30,019 bases of DNA from UBA2287 sp964479665 (GCA_964479665.1 CAYZNN010000033.1:1-30019), one strand, 5' to 3'; numbered from the stretch's first letter, positions 8,182 through 16,443 are shown. Notes: generated from the sequence alone by a model not told the origin. Program-made: numbers and translations.

Positions 8182-10008
8182 ATGGCCGATGTTATTCAAT
8201 TACTCCCCGACAGTATTGCCAATCAGATAGCCGCTGGTGAGGTGGTTCAGCGCCCCGCATCGGTAGTGAAGGAACTTATGGAAAATGCCATTGATGCCAA
8301 TGCTACTACTGTGCATGTTACTATTCGCGACGGGGGTAAGGCATTAATTCAGGTAACCGATGATGGCATTGGAATGTCAGAAACCGATGCTCGTATAGCT
8401 TTTGAACGGCATGCAACTTCGAAAATAAAAGAAACTAAAGACCTCTTTGCCATTAAAACACTAGGGTTCAGGGGTGAGGCACTCGCATCGATTGCTGCTG
8501 TTGCCGAAGTGGAACTAAAAACCCGAAGGAACTCAGACCAGCTGGGAACATTGATTCAGATTTCGGGTTCTGAATTTGTTACGCAGGAACCCATTTCGTG
8601 CCCTCAGGGAGCGTTGTTTAGCGTAAAAAACCTGTTTTTTAACGTACCCGCTCGACGAAAATTTCTAAAAAGCAGCTCGCTTGAACTAAAACACATTATA
8701 TCCGAATTCCAAAGAGTTGCACTGGCAAACCCCCAGGTAGCATTTACCCTCAATCACAACGGATCTACCGTATATAATTTGCCTTTAGCTGGAATAAAAC
8801 AGAGAATAGTTGGCATTTTCGGACGAAGCCTTAACCAGCAGCTGATAGATATTAAGACCCAAACGAGCATTGTTACCATTGATGGCTTTATAGGCAAACC
8901 CGAGAGCGCAAAAAAATCGGCTGGGGAGCAATTCTTTTTTATTAACAATCGCTTTATGAAAAGCACCTATTTCCATAGGGCTATTATGAAAGCTTACGAG
9001 AAAATTCTACCTGCAGAAGCGTACCCCTCCTACTTCATTTTTCTGGAAGCCAACCCCGAAACCATAGATGTAAATATCCACCCAACCAAAACTGAAATTA
9101 AATTTGAAGATGAAAGGGCGGTATGGCAAATTATTTTTGCCGCTGCCAGGGAAGGGCTCGGAAAATTTGCCATTATTCCATCCATCGATTTTGAGAGCGA
9201 AGTTACTTTCGACATTCCTTTTTTCCCAAAAAGTGCTCCGGTAAATCCACCCGACCTCGAAATTAACCCGTTCTTCAACCCATTCGATTCGGAGCCAAAG
9301 GGAAACTCTAATCGCCCGCAGGGCGAAGGCATCTCCACAAGACATGCCGAAGGTTGGCAAAAACTTTACGAATTGGAACGTGGAACCGAGTTCGATTCAC
9401 CTCTTTTTACCCGAAAAAGTAAAATAGATGACACACCGCCCTCCAATGATAAGCGCTTCTTTCAGCTTAAGAACCGATATATAATAACTTCCGTTAAGTC
9501 GGGGCTAATGGTTGTTGACCAGCGAAGGGCCCATGAACGAATTCTTTTCGAAGGGTTTTTAGGCAGCTTGAACTCCGGAGGGAATGTGTCGCAGCAGGAA
9601 CTTTTTCCAGAATCGATTGAACTTAACCCCGGCGACTTTGCATTACTCGAAGAAATAAAGCCCAGTCTTTCGGCTCTGGGGGTTGAAGTTTCAGAATTAG
9701 GCGGTTGCACCATTGCCATAAATGGGTTGCCGGCCAACATTAATGTTACTAATTCGCGAGAATTGGTTGATTTCTTTATTCAAGCATTTAAGGAAAATGA
9801 AAATTTGGCCGACTGGGACCTTCAGCAGCGGGTTGCAGTATCGTTAGCAAATGCTTCGGCCATTCCGTTCAGCAAGTCGTTATCGCAGTTTGAGATGCAG
9901 GAACTTATAGATAAACTATTCGCCTGTGAAAACCCCAACTTTTCGCCCAACGGCAAACCCATTATTTCAATTATTACAATGGATGAACTGGAAAAGCGAT
10001 TTAAATAA
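8182..10008 (+). CDS. mutL: DNA mismatch repair protein MutL
   Basis: A 608-residue MutL. The N-terminal GHKL ATPase shows all motifs: NAIDANAT, DDGIGM, the RHATSKI block and TLGFRGEALASIAAV, followed by the transducer domain (to about residue 335), a Pro/Asn/Phe-rich linker (about 345-415) and the C-terminal dimerisation domain. It couples MutS mismatch recognition to strand removal. The endonuclease site is degenerate: the DQHA(x)2E(x)4E motif reads DQRRAHERILFE (446-457), with Arg448 where the metal-binding His is expected, and the CPHGRP zinc motif is SPNGKP (588-593). This suggests a non-nicking MutL or a different metal site; related Bacteroidota proteins also lack CPHGRP as far as I recall. 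It is the last gene of the ruvC cluster. Confidence 0.96.
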   Translation: MADVIQLLPDSIANQIAAGEVVQRPASVVKELMENAIDANATTVHVTIRDGGKALIQVTDDGIGMSETDARIAFERHATSKIKETKDLFAIKTLGFRGEALASIAAVAEVELKTRRNSDQLGTLIQISGSEFVTQEPISCPQGALFSVKNLFFNVPARRKFLKSSSLELKHIISEFQRVALANPQVAFTLNHNGSTVYNLPLAGIKQRIVGIFGRSLNQQLIDIKTQTSIVTIDGFIGKPESAKKSAGEQFFFINNRFMKSTYFHRAIMKAYEKILPAEAYPSYFIFLEANPETIDVNIHPTKTEIKFEDERAVWQIIFAAAREGLGKFAIIPSIDFESEVTFDIPFFPKSAPVNPPDLEINPFFNPFDSEPKGNSNRPQGEGISTRHAEGWQKLYELERGTEFDSPLFTRKSKIDDTPPSNDKRFFQLKNRYIITSVKSGLMVVDQRRAHERILFEGFLGSLNSGGNVSQQELFPESIELNPGDFALLEEIKPSLSALGVEVSELGGCTIAINGLPANINVTNSRELVDFFIQAFKENENLADWDLQQRVAVSLANASAIPFSKSLSQFEMQELIDKLFACENPNFSPNGKPIISIITMDELEKRFK

Positions 10009-10021
10009 ACCCTGTTTTTTC

Positions 10022-10029
10022 TACCTTTG
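10022..10029 (+). promoter_or_regulatory. Promoter -7 box of the rhomboid operon
   Basis: TACCTTTG fits TAnnTTTG; a TTT with following A lies at 10000-10003, 18 bases upstream, as a weak -33 element. It lies 14 bases past the mutL stop and gives a leader of about 60 bases before the ATG at 10095. Confidence 0.55.
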
Positions 10030-10094
10030 TAATAATCCATGTTAAAACAATTGAAACGAAAACAGTGTTAGTATAAATAAACAAGCATAACCAC

Positions 10095-10916
10095 ATGTTT
10101 AATTCTTACGGCAGATCGGGATTGGGGAGCATTCCTCCGGTAGTAAAAAACATAATAATTATCAATGCAATCCTTATGCTTGCCACTTGGTTGGCTGATT
10201 CGAATTTCGATTTGGTTCGGCTTTTGGGCTTGCATTATCCGGAATCCGTTTATTTCAGTCCCCATCAAATTATTACCCACATGTTTATGCATGGGGGGCT
10301 TACCCACATTTTTTTCAACATGTTTGCCCTCTTCATGTTTGGGAGGATATTGGAGATGGTGTGGGGTAGTAAACGGTTTTTAACATACTACATGGTTACC
10401 GGAATTGGAGCTGCCGTTCTTCACACTTTTGTTAACTATTTACAAATAAGCAGCATACAGGAATCCGCTACGGCAACGCTAAACACCCTTTCGCCCGACA
10501 CATTTGCTGCCTTTGCAACCAAACACTTCCCAGATTATTATAACTATTTGTACCAAGAATTTTTAGGCAAATGGATTCTAGAACCTAATAGCGTCCTATA
10601 CAGCCAGAAGGCCGTTGAATTCACCAATGAACTCATTGCCCTTAAAATGAATATCCCCACCGTTGGGGCATCGGGGGCCGTTTTTGGGGTACTGCTTGCC
10701 TTTGGCATGTATTTTCCCAACACAGTAATAATGCTCATATTTCCACCAATACCAATAAAAGCAAAATATTTTGTATTAGGGTACGGAGCTATTGAGCTCT
10801 ACCTAGGGTTCTCACAACCCGGAAGCAATATTGCACATTTTGCTCACCTAGGTGGAATGCTGTTTGGTTTCATATTCATAAAATATTGGGCTCACAGAAG
10901 GGATAAGTTTTACTAA
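10095..10916 (+). CDS. Rhomboid-family intramembrane serine protease (with loop insertion)
   Basis: A 273-residue rhomboid protease that cleaves within or next to transmembrane segments. The catalytic Ser193 lies in GASGAVFG and His251 in FAHLGG; the HGGLTHIFFNMFALFMFG block (66-83) is the conserved H-x-x-x-H-x-x-x-N type helix. About six membrane segments are visible. Between the third and fourth there is an insertion of about 70 residues (about 115-187) containing SATATLNTLSPDTFAAFATK and a hydrophilic helix, much longer than in GlpG. It would face the periplasm or the membrane surface and may govern substrate access. It is the first gene of a three-gene operon with a second rhomboid 10 bases downstream. 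Confidence 0.93.
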   Translation: MFNSYGRSGLGSIPPVVKNIIIINAILMLATWLADSNFDLVRLLGLHYPESVYFSPHQIITHMFMHGGLTHIFFNMFALFMFGRILEMVWGSKRFLTYYMVTGIGAAVLHTFVNYLQISSIQESATATLNTLSPDTFAAFATKHFPDYYNYLYQEFLGKWILEPNSVLYSQKAVEFTNELIALKMNIPTVGASGAVFGVLLAFGMYFPNTVIMLIFPPIPIKAKYFVLGYGAIELYLGFSQPGSNIAHFAHLGGMLFGFIFIKYWAHRRDKFY

Positions 10917-10926
10917 AATAAATCGT

Positions 10927-11811
10927 ATGAGCATTGCCGAAGAAATATTACGGTCGTTCAAGAAAGGGGGAACCCTTGTTAAAATTATTTATATTAATCT
11001 GGCTGTATACATCCTTTACAATCTCCTTTCTGTATTCTTTTACCTTTCGAATGCAGCCCATTTGTTTAACTTATCGGCATACTTAGCAGTTCCGGCCTAC
11101 CTACCCTCCCTTTTTCTTCGTCCCTGGACTCTTGTTACATACATGTTTTTCCACGAGGGCTTTTTGCATATCCTTTTTAATTTGCTTTGGTTGTACTGGT
11201 TTGGTGTTATATTTCTGCAGTATATGAGCCAGAGGCTTCTGCTAGGAGTATACATAATGGGTGGGCTTGCCGGTGCTTTCCTTTATATACTTTTCTATAA
11301 TACTTTCCCGGTTTTCAGCAGTGTACTTCCTGCTTCTTATGCACTAGGGGCATCAGCAGGTGTGCTTGGAGTTGTAATTGCCATTTCAACCTATACTCCT
11401 AATCTGAGCCTAAATCTTCTATTTCTAGGCCCAGTACGCCTAAAGTACATTGCCCTCCTTACAGTAGTTCTCGATATTATTAGCATTGCTGGAAGCAATT
11501 CGGGAGGGCACATTGCGCACTTAGGAGGTGCGCTAATGGGGTTTCTTTTTGCGAGAGGGTACAAAAAGGGCATAAATTTAGTTAAACCTATAACTTTTTT
11601 GGCCAATGCATTTTCGAGTGTGAATATTTTCAGTCGTAAACCCAAAATGCGTGTTAACTACAAAAGGCCACTTACCGACATGGAGTACAACCAAATAAGA
11701 AATGAAAAGCAAAAGGAGATTGACAGCATTCTCGATAAAATTTCTAAGTCGGGATACGATAGCCTTTCGGCTGAAGAAAAGAAAACCTTATTCAACATGA
11801 AAGGCAACTAG
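10927..11811 (+). CDS. Rhomboid-family intramembrane serine protease with cytoplasmic tail
   Basis: A 294-residue second rhomboid. Catalytic Ser143 is in YALGASAGVLG and His198 in GGHIAHLGGALMG, so the dyad is intact although the usual GxSG reads GASA. The FFHEGFLHILFNLLWLYWFG segment (74-93) is the conserved second helix. It differs from its neighbour by having no long loop and by carrying a roughly 80-residue charged C-terminal tail (RPLTDMEYNQIRNEKQKE and LDKISKSGYDSLSAEEKKT). This type of tail recurs in Bacteroidota rhomboids and predicts a cytoplasmic helical region. The start is 10 bases after the first rhomboid and the stop 7 bases before the next gene, so all three are one operon. Confidence 0.92.
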   Translation: MSIAEEILRSFKKGGTLVKIIYINLAVYILYNLLSVFFYLSNAAHLFNLSAYLAVPAYLPSLFLRPWTLVTYMFFHEGFLHILFNLLWLYWFGVIFLQYMSQRLLLGVYIMGGLAGAFLYILFYNTFPVFSSVLPASYALGASAGVLGVVIAISTYTPNLSLNLLFLGPVRLKYIALLTVVLDIISIAGSNSGGHIAHLGGALMGFLFARGYKKGINLVKPITFLANAFSSVNIFSRKPKMRVNYKRPLTDMEYNQIRNEKQKEIDSILDKISKSGYDSLSAEEKKTLFNMKGN

Positions 11812-11818
11812 TGAAGCT

Positions 11819-12895
11819 ATGAAACGATTGCTAGCAAATCTATGGCTTTTTGTAAGTTTCCTGTTGGCTTTACTGCTACTGGTTTCTCAACTTTCAGTTC
11901 ACATAAACCCTGTTCAATTTTGGGTATTTGGTCTAATGGGGTTAGTTTACCCGGTTTTCTTACTTGCCAATTGGGCCCTCCTCATTTTTTGGATTTTTCG
12001 TTGGAAATGGCCCTTTCTCATCCCCTTAATTGCTATTATGCTTGGATTAGGAACCTTTTCCAATTTTTTTCAATTTCCATTTGGGAAAAGGAGTTGCTCA
12101 AAAGAAAAAACAGTAAAAATTCTTTCGTACAACGTTCATCTGTTCCAGCAACTACCTTGGTCCGAACAGAAACCAACATACAGTAGCGTTTCGAACTTCA
12201 TAGAAAGTCAGGATCCCGATATTTTCTGCATTCAAGAATTTTATACCGTGAAAGGAAAATTATCCGAAAAGGAATTTCGAAGCAAGCATAGCGAGTACAA
12301 GGGCCACATTCACTATATTGTTAAGCGCAAAGAAACTGCCTATGGGCTGGCAACATTCTCAAAATTTCCTATTGTAGGTAAGGGTGAAATTAAGTTCGAC
12401 CGAAGTGCCAATGCTTGTATATATACCGATGTGGTAATTAATAATGATACGGTTCGCATTTACAATATCCATTTACAATCGTTACGCCTAAAAGAGCGAA
12501 ACCTTCGATTTCTTTCCGATCAAGAGTTCCGCAAGGGCAGTCAGAAACTTGACGAAATTAAAGACATATCGATTCGCTATCGCGATGCGATAGTAAAACG
12601 CTCACAGCAGGTGGAGCTGGTTTTACGGCACATCAAAAGCTGTAAGTATCGGGTGGTTGTTTGTGGCGACTTCAACGAGTCGCCCGTATCGTTCAATTAT
12701 AGGCAAATGAGGCAAATGCTAAACGATGCCTTTGTTGATGCCGGAAGAGGAGTAGGCCACACCTATAGGGGCCTATTACCATCGCTCCGAATCGACTTTG
12801 TACTTTACTCAAATTCTATTAAGGCTTGTCACTACACCAGTCCTCACATCAATTATTCCGATCATTACCCCGTTGTTGCAAAACTTCTATTTTAA
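11819..12895 (+). CDS. Membrane-anchored endonuclease/exonuclease/phosphatase family protein
   Basis: A 358-residue protein with two parts. Residues 1-85 hold three hydrophobic segments (for example LWLFVSFLLALLLLVSQL). Residues about 98-358 are an EEP (DNase I/exonuclease III/sphingomyelinase-like) domain: ILSYNVHLF (Asn), CIQEFY (catalytic Glu), YNIHLQS, VCGDFNESP (Asp and Asn of the GDFN motif), IDFVLYS and the final SDHYPV with the catalytic His. All metal-site residues are present. The family acts on nucleic acid, phospholipid or inositol phosphate phosphodiesters; a topology with the domain outside the membrane suggests an envelope or lipid role, but this is inference. It follows the second rhomboid by 7 bases. 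Confidence 0.88.
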   Translation: MKRLLANLWLFVSFLLALLLLVSQLSVHINPVQFWVFGLMGLVYPVFLLANWALLIFWIFRWKWPFLIPLIAIMLGLGTFSNFFQFPFGKRSCSKEKTVKILSYNVHLFQQLPWSEQKPTYSSVSNFIESQDPDIFCIQEFYTVKGKLSEKEFRSKHSEYKGHIHYIVKRKETAYGLATFSKFPIVGKGEIKFDRSANACIYTDVVINNDTVRIYNIHLQSLRLKERNLRFLSDQEFRKGSQKLDEIKDISIRYRDAIVKRSQQVELVLRHIKSCKYRVVVCGDFNESPVSFNYRQMRQMLNDAFVDAGRGVGHTYRGLLPSLRIDFVLYSNSIKACHYTSPHINYSDHYPVVAKLLF

Positions 12896-12933
12896 TGGTC
12901 CATAACCTATTCCGATAATTGCTTATTTTTTGC

Positions 12934-12963
12934 TTGCCATTTTAAACTAATTCATTAGGTTTG
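12934..12963 (+). promoter_or_regulatory. Promoter of the DUF151 nuclease / nucleoside transporter operon
   Basis: TTG at 12934-12936 and TAGGTTTG at 12956-12963 are separated by 19 bases and match the Bacteroidota pattern. The leader is about 40 bases before the ATG at 13009. Confidence 0.65.
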
Positions 12964-13008
12964 TAGAATGGCTATAAGCCAAAAAGAAATAGAAAAGAGT
13001 TAGTACAA

Positions 13009-13617
13009 ATGAACAGAGTAAGGCTTAATGTGCTAGGCATATCTTACAGTCAAACCCAATCGGGAGCCTATGCGCTAGTTCTAAGCGAAGAGGGAGGAAA
13101 GCGTAGAATTCCCATTATTATTGGAGGGTTTGAAGCCCAAGCTATCGCCATCCAGCTGGAAGGGCTTACTCCTCCCCGCCCTTTAACACACGACCTGCTT
13201 GTTAGTTTTGCTAAATCGTTCGAGGTTGAACTCATTGATGTTCAAATTTACAAATTGGAGGAGGGTGTTTTCTTTTCGAAACTTCACTGTATTAGAGAAT
13301 CCAAAGAGATTTTCATTGATGCCCGTACTTCCGATGCCATAGCCTTGGCCCTTCGTTTTGGTTGCCCAATTTATACGTCCGAAGACATTGTTGAAAAAGC
13401 AGGCATTGTGCTTGAAATTGAGGAAGGAGAAGGAGAAGGAGAAGAAGGGTCCCCCGAAGAAATTGAGGAAACCACACCGAAGCATTCCGAAACCGAAAAG
13501 GACCAATACTCGTCAATGAGCATGGCCGACCTTAAAGCATCGCTTAATGAAGCTGTAATGAATGAAGATTACGAAAGAGCTTCGCGCATTCGCGATGAAA
13601 TAAAGAAACGTTCCTAA
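13009..13617 (+). CDS. Bifunctional nuclease family protein (DUF151) with UVR motif
   Basis: A 202-residue protein. Residues 1-130 are the DUF151/BFN domain (MNRVRLNVLGIS, YALVLSEEGGKRRIPI, EIFIDARTSDAIALALRFGCPIY), a fold with reported RNase/DNase activity in plants and mycobacteria. An acidic linker (about 137-160, EEGEGEGEEGSPEE) leads to a C-terminal helical hairpin of the UvrB/UvrC type (about 170-202, DLKASLNEAVMNEDYERASR IRDEIKK region), normally a protein-protein interaction motif. This domain pair is common in Bacteroidota. It is the first gene of an operon with the nucleoside transporter 17 bases downstream. The true activity is uncertain. The linker is encoded by a hexamer repeat. 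Confidence 0.9.
   Translation: MNRVRLNVLGISYSQTQSGAYALVLSEEGGKRRIPIIIGGFEAQAIAIQLEGLTPPRPLTHDLLVSFAKSFEVELIDVQIYKLEEGVFFSKLHCIRESKEIFIDARTSDAIALALRFGCPIYTSEDIVEKAGIVLEIEEGEGEGEEGSPEEIEETTPKHSETEKDQYSSMSMADLKASLNEAVMNEDYERASRIRDEIKKRS
13423..13446 (+). repeat. GAAGGA hexamer tandem repeat within the DUF151 gene
   Basis: Three perfect GAAGGA units and a fourth with one change (GAAGAA) encode the acidic Gly-Glu linker. Because the unit is six bases, copy number change keeps the frame and only alters linker length. Confidence 0.8.
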
Positions 13618-13634
13618 CCAAAATTTGCCTTACC

Positions 13635-15134
13635 ATGATTAAAAAAGTTATTGCAGGTATTGCCCTAAGTATCGTTATCTTCGGCTTTGCCGTTTCAAAC
13701 ATTTCAAATAATCAGCCAGCAACCCAGCAACCCACCGATAGCGTTGCCACCGAAATGGTAACTTCAGCTGACACGGCTGTTTCCCCTTCTGAATCAACTG
13801 CTAAGATTAACCAGTTGGTTCCCGACCAGAAAGGATTCACCTTCAATTTCATCACTCTTCTCAGAGGTTTGCTTGGTATGCTTGTAATTATTGGCATTGC
13901 CTTTCTATTCAGTACTAACCGTAAAGCGATTTCTTGGAAAACAATTGGAATTGGATTAGGAATTCAGGTTCTTTTGGCGATACTCATTTTACAATTCCCC
14001 CCCGTACAGCATGTATTTGAGTTTGTTGGAAAAATATTTGTTAAGGTACTCGACTTTTCGAAAGCGGGAACTGAGTTTCTTTTTGCTGGTTTCTTAGACA
14101 CATCTAAATACGGCTTTATATTTGCTTTTCAAGTTCTTCCAACAATTATTTTCTTTTCGGCTCTAACCAGTTTGCTCTTTTATTTAGGTGTAATTCAAAA
14201 GGTTGTTTGGGTGCTAGCTTGGCTAATGACTAAAGCACTTAAAATTTCGGGGGCCGAGAGCCTTTCGGTTGCTGGAAACATATTTCTGGGCCAAACTGAA
14301 TCGCCGCTTATGATAAAGGCCTATCTGGAAAAAATGACCAAATCGGAAATTTTGTTGGTTATGACCGGAGGAATGGCCACGCTCGCTGGTGGTGTTTTAG
14401 CAGCATACATTAGTTTTTTGGGTGGCGACGATCCGGTTCAGCGCTTGGTTTTTGCCAAGCACCTCTTGGCTGCATCCATTATGGCTGCGCCTGGTGCGGT
14501 AGTGGTTTCCAAAATTCTGGTTCCACAAACCGAATCCATCGATACTAACGTTTCGGTACCCAAAGAAAAAATAGGCAACAATGTGCTCGATGCAATTTCC
14601 AACGGAACTACAGATGGGTTAAAGCTTGCAGCCAATGTAGCAGCCATGCTTTTAGTTTTCATTGCCTTCATTGCCATGTTCAATTTTATAGTTCAAAAAA
14701 TTGGCGCATGGACCGACCTGAATGCAGTTATAGCCAAAACAACCAACGGCACCTACACCAAGTTGTCGTTAGAGTTTTTATTAGGCTACGCCTTTGCTCC
14801 AATAATGTGGGTTATTGGTGTATGTAAGGAGGATATAACCCTTCTTGGGCGGCTTTTGGGTGAAAAATTGATTATGACCGAGTTTATTGGATACGTTAGC
14901 TTAGCTGAACTCAAGTCGATTGGGGCTTTCGCTCAAGAAAAGTCCATAATTATGGCAACCTATATGCTTTGTGGATTCGCTAATTTCGCTTCCATTGGCA
15001 TTCAAATAGGTGGTATTGGTTCGTTAGCTCCCGGGCAAAGGGTGCTCCTTTCACGCTACGGCATGCGTGCCCTACTGGGAGGAACACTTGCTGCACTAAT
15101 ATCGGCAACCATTGTTGGAGTTATTTTGGGATAG
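13635..15134 (+). CDS. CNT-family (NupC-type) nucleoside transporter with N-terminal extension
   Basis: A 499-residue concentrative nucleoside transporter that imports nucleosides with sodium or protons. Core motifs are NIFLGQTESPLMIKAYL, TGGMATLAGGVLAAYISFLG and GFANFASIGIQIGGIGSLAPG, which form the substrate and ion sites; residues about 75-499 cover the CNT fold. An extra N-terminal part has one hydrophobic anchor (IAGIALSIVIFGFAVS, residues 6-21) and a Ser/Thr/Gln-rich spacer (about 22-65) not present in E. coli NupC. This would place the spacer on the periplasmic side. It is the second gene of an operon with the DUF151 protein. The pairing of a nuclease-like protein with nucleoside uptake is suggestive of scavenging, but that link is inference. 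Confidence 0.93.
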   Translation: MIKKVIAGIALSIVIFGFAVSNISNNQPATQQPTDSVATEMVTSADTAVSPSESTAKINQLVPDQKGFTFNFITLLRGLLGMLVIIGIAFLFSTNRKAISWKTIGIGLGIQVLLAILILQFPPVQHVFEFVGKIFVKVLDFSKAGTEFLFAGFLDTSKYGFIFAFQVLPTIIFFSALTSLLFYLGVIQKVVWVLAWLMTKALKISGAESLSVAGNIFLGQTESPLMIKAYLEKMTKSEILLVMTGGMATLAGGVLAAYISFLGGDDPVQRLVFAKHLLAASIMAAPGAVVVSKILVPQTESIDTNVSVPKEKIGNNVLDAISNGTTDGLKLAANVAAMLLVFIAFIAMFNFIVQKIGAWTDLNAVIAKTTNGTYTKLSLEFLLGYAFAPIMWVIGVCKEDITLLGRLLGEKLIMTEFIGYVSLAELKSIGAFAQEKSIIMATYMLCGFANFASIGIQIGGIGSLAPGQRVLLSRYGMRALLGGTLAALISATIVGVILG

Positions 15135-15147
15135 TGCTCGAAAAACT

Positions 15148-15304
15148 TCTATAAAATAGGCTGTATTAAAGTCGGTGAATTTCAAATCTAATTCCTGTTG
15201 ATTCTTAGTGATTCACAGAGTGGTAGTGCCTGAATCGCTACAAATATTTTCATGGTTAGTACTGTGTTACATTAAGTAACCTTTGAAACAGCCTATTTTT
15301 CTAT
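15148..15304. mobile_element. MITE-like element with terminal inverted repeats and target duplication
   Basis: A 147-base non-coding element (15153-15299) with terminal inverted repeats. The left end AAAATAGGCTGT (15153-15164) is the exact reverse complement of the right end ACAGCCTATTTT (15288-15299), and the match extends inward to about 17 of 19 positions (to 15171 and 15281). It is flanked on both sides, directly at the ends, by the 5-bp direct repeat TCTAT (15148-15152 and 15300-15304). It has no ORF. The structure is that of a miniature inverted-repeat transposable element mobilised in trans. It sits 13 bases after the nucleoside transporter stop, and its right end abuts the promoter region of the DUF4271 gene. 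Confidence 0.65.
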
Positions 15305-15324
15305 AAGAACTCAGAAGTGTTAGC

Positions 15325-15332
15325 TATATTTG
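15325..15332 (+). promoter_or_regulatory. Promoter -7 box of the DUF4271-hemD unit
   Basis: TATATTTG fits TAnnTTTG and ends 19 bases before the ATG at 15352. The -33 position would fall at about 15302-15305, on the target duplication at the right end of the MITE-like element, so that insertion may have replaced the original upstream element. Confidence 0.5.
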
Positions 15333-15351
15333 CTTCAATTTATACTGAATT

Positions 15352-16419
15352 ATGGCTGAGGCTGCCTCCAACCTAAATTTTTACTTCGCATCAAGTCAAG
15401 ATACTATTCCTGCCCAAAAAACCATCGATAGTTTGCAGGGAATCGATACCGTTTTGCTTCGTTTCGAAATGCGAAGGGCAGAAGTTGAAAGGCAAAAGCA
15501 GATTGCTTCACAAAGGCAAATAAGAACTATAGCTCCTAAACTTGAAATTGACACATCATGCTTTTTCTGCCCTACAGGGCCCATAATTCCTATTGAAGAA
15601 AGTTTTATTTCAAATTTATACATCATTAACAAATCGGGGGAAGACCTTCTGCTTGGAAGGTCTCACTTTTACCAAGCAACAAAAGAATTGCTTCCCGTTT
15701 TCGCTGAAAGCAAGGGCAAACTTACATACAAAGGCGATTTTCCGATAGAAAAACCTTTGAAAAGCCTTGACCTTCTTCCTGAAATTTCAATTGCACCTTC
15801 AGTTCTTCTGCTTCTACTTCTTATTATTATTCGGCGAGCATTTTCACGATACATACTTAGCTTACTTCATTCAACTTTGAAATTATACTATGCGGAAAAG
15901 GTATACAACGAAAAATCGATTTTAGGTCAAAATGCAAATGTATTGCTCGATCTCGTATACTTCTTGTCGGTTCCATTTATTGTACTATTTGCAACCAACT
16001 ACCTAGAACCAACTATTGTTGAAGAAATTGGCACATACTGGTTTTTTGGCTATGGTTTTAGCATCCTGCTTGGGCTAAGAACATTCCGGTTTATAACTAT
16101 AAAAACCATTTCATACATTTCGGACAATAGGAGCGAACTTGGCTTTTTATATGCGAACCAGTTAATGTATTCGCGAATTGTTGGGTTAATTCTAGCACCA
16201 ATAGTTTTTTTAATTTCATATTCCGAGGGATTGCTCCAGATGGCCTTCCTGTTTATTGCTTCAGTAGTTATTGGCTTAGCGCTGATTATTAACCAATTCC
16301 GAACCGTTCAGGTATTTATTCGCAAAGGATTTTCTATTTTCTATTTACTTTTGTACCTTTGTGCCCTTGAAATTATACCCCTACTGATTATTTACAAAGA
16401 ACTGATAGGGGTTGACTAG
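15352..16419 (+). CDS. DUF4271 membrane protein
   Basis: A 355-residue Bacteroidota-specific protein. The N-terminal half (about residues 1-140) is hydrophilic with no clear signal peptide and contains FCPTGP near 64-69. The C-terminal half has about seven hydrophobic segments, from LLPEISIAPSVLLLLLLIII onward, and ends with FSIFYLLLYLCALEIIPLLI, the most conserved block of DUF4271. Function is unknown. In many Bacteroidota genomes it lies directly before hemD, as here (24 bases between). Expression is probably from the -7 box at 15325-15332, and hemD is likely co-transcribed. Cys65/Cys68-like spacing (SCFFCP) is reminiscent of a small metal or thiol site but could be chance. Confidence 0.85.
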   Translation: MAEAASNLNFYFASSQDTIPAQKTIDSLQGIDTVLLRFEMRRAEVERQKQIASQRQIRTIAPKLEIDTSCFFCPTGPIIPIEESFISNLYIINKSGEDLLLGRSHFYQATKELLPVFAESKGKLTYKGDFPIEKPLKSLDLLPEISIAPSVLLLLLLIIIRRAFSRYILSLLHSTLKLYYAEKVYNEKSILGQNANVLLDLVYFLSVPFIVLFATNYLEPTIVEEIGTYWFFGYGFSILLGLRTFRFITIKTISYISDNRSELGFLYANQLMYSRIVGLILAPIVFLISYSEGLLQMAFLFIASVVIGLALIINQFRTVQVFIRKGFSIFYLLLYLCALEIIPLLIIYKELIGVD

Positions 16420-16443
16420 TATAGTTTCATAAAAAATAAAGCC

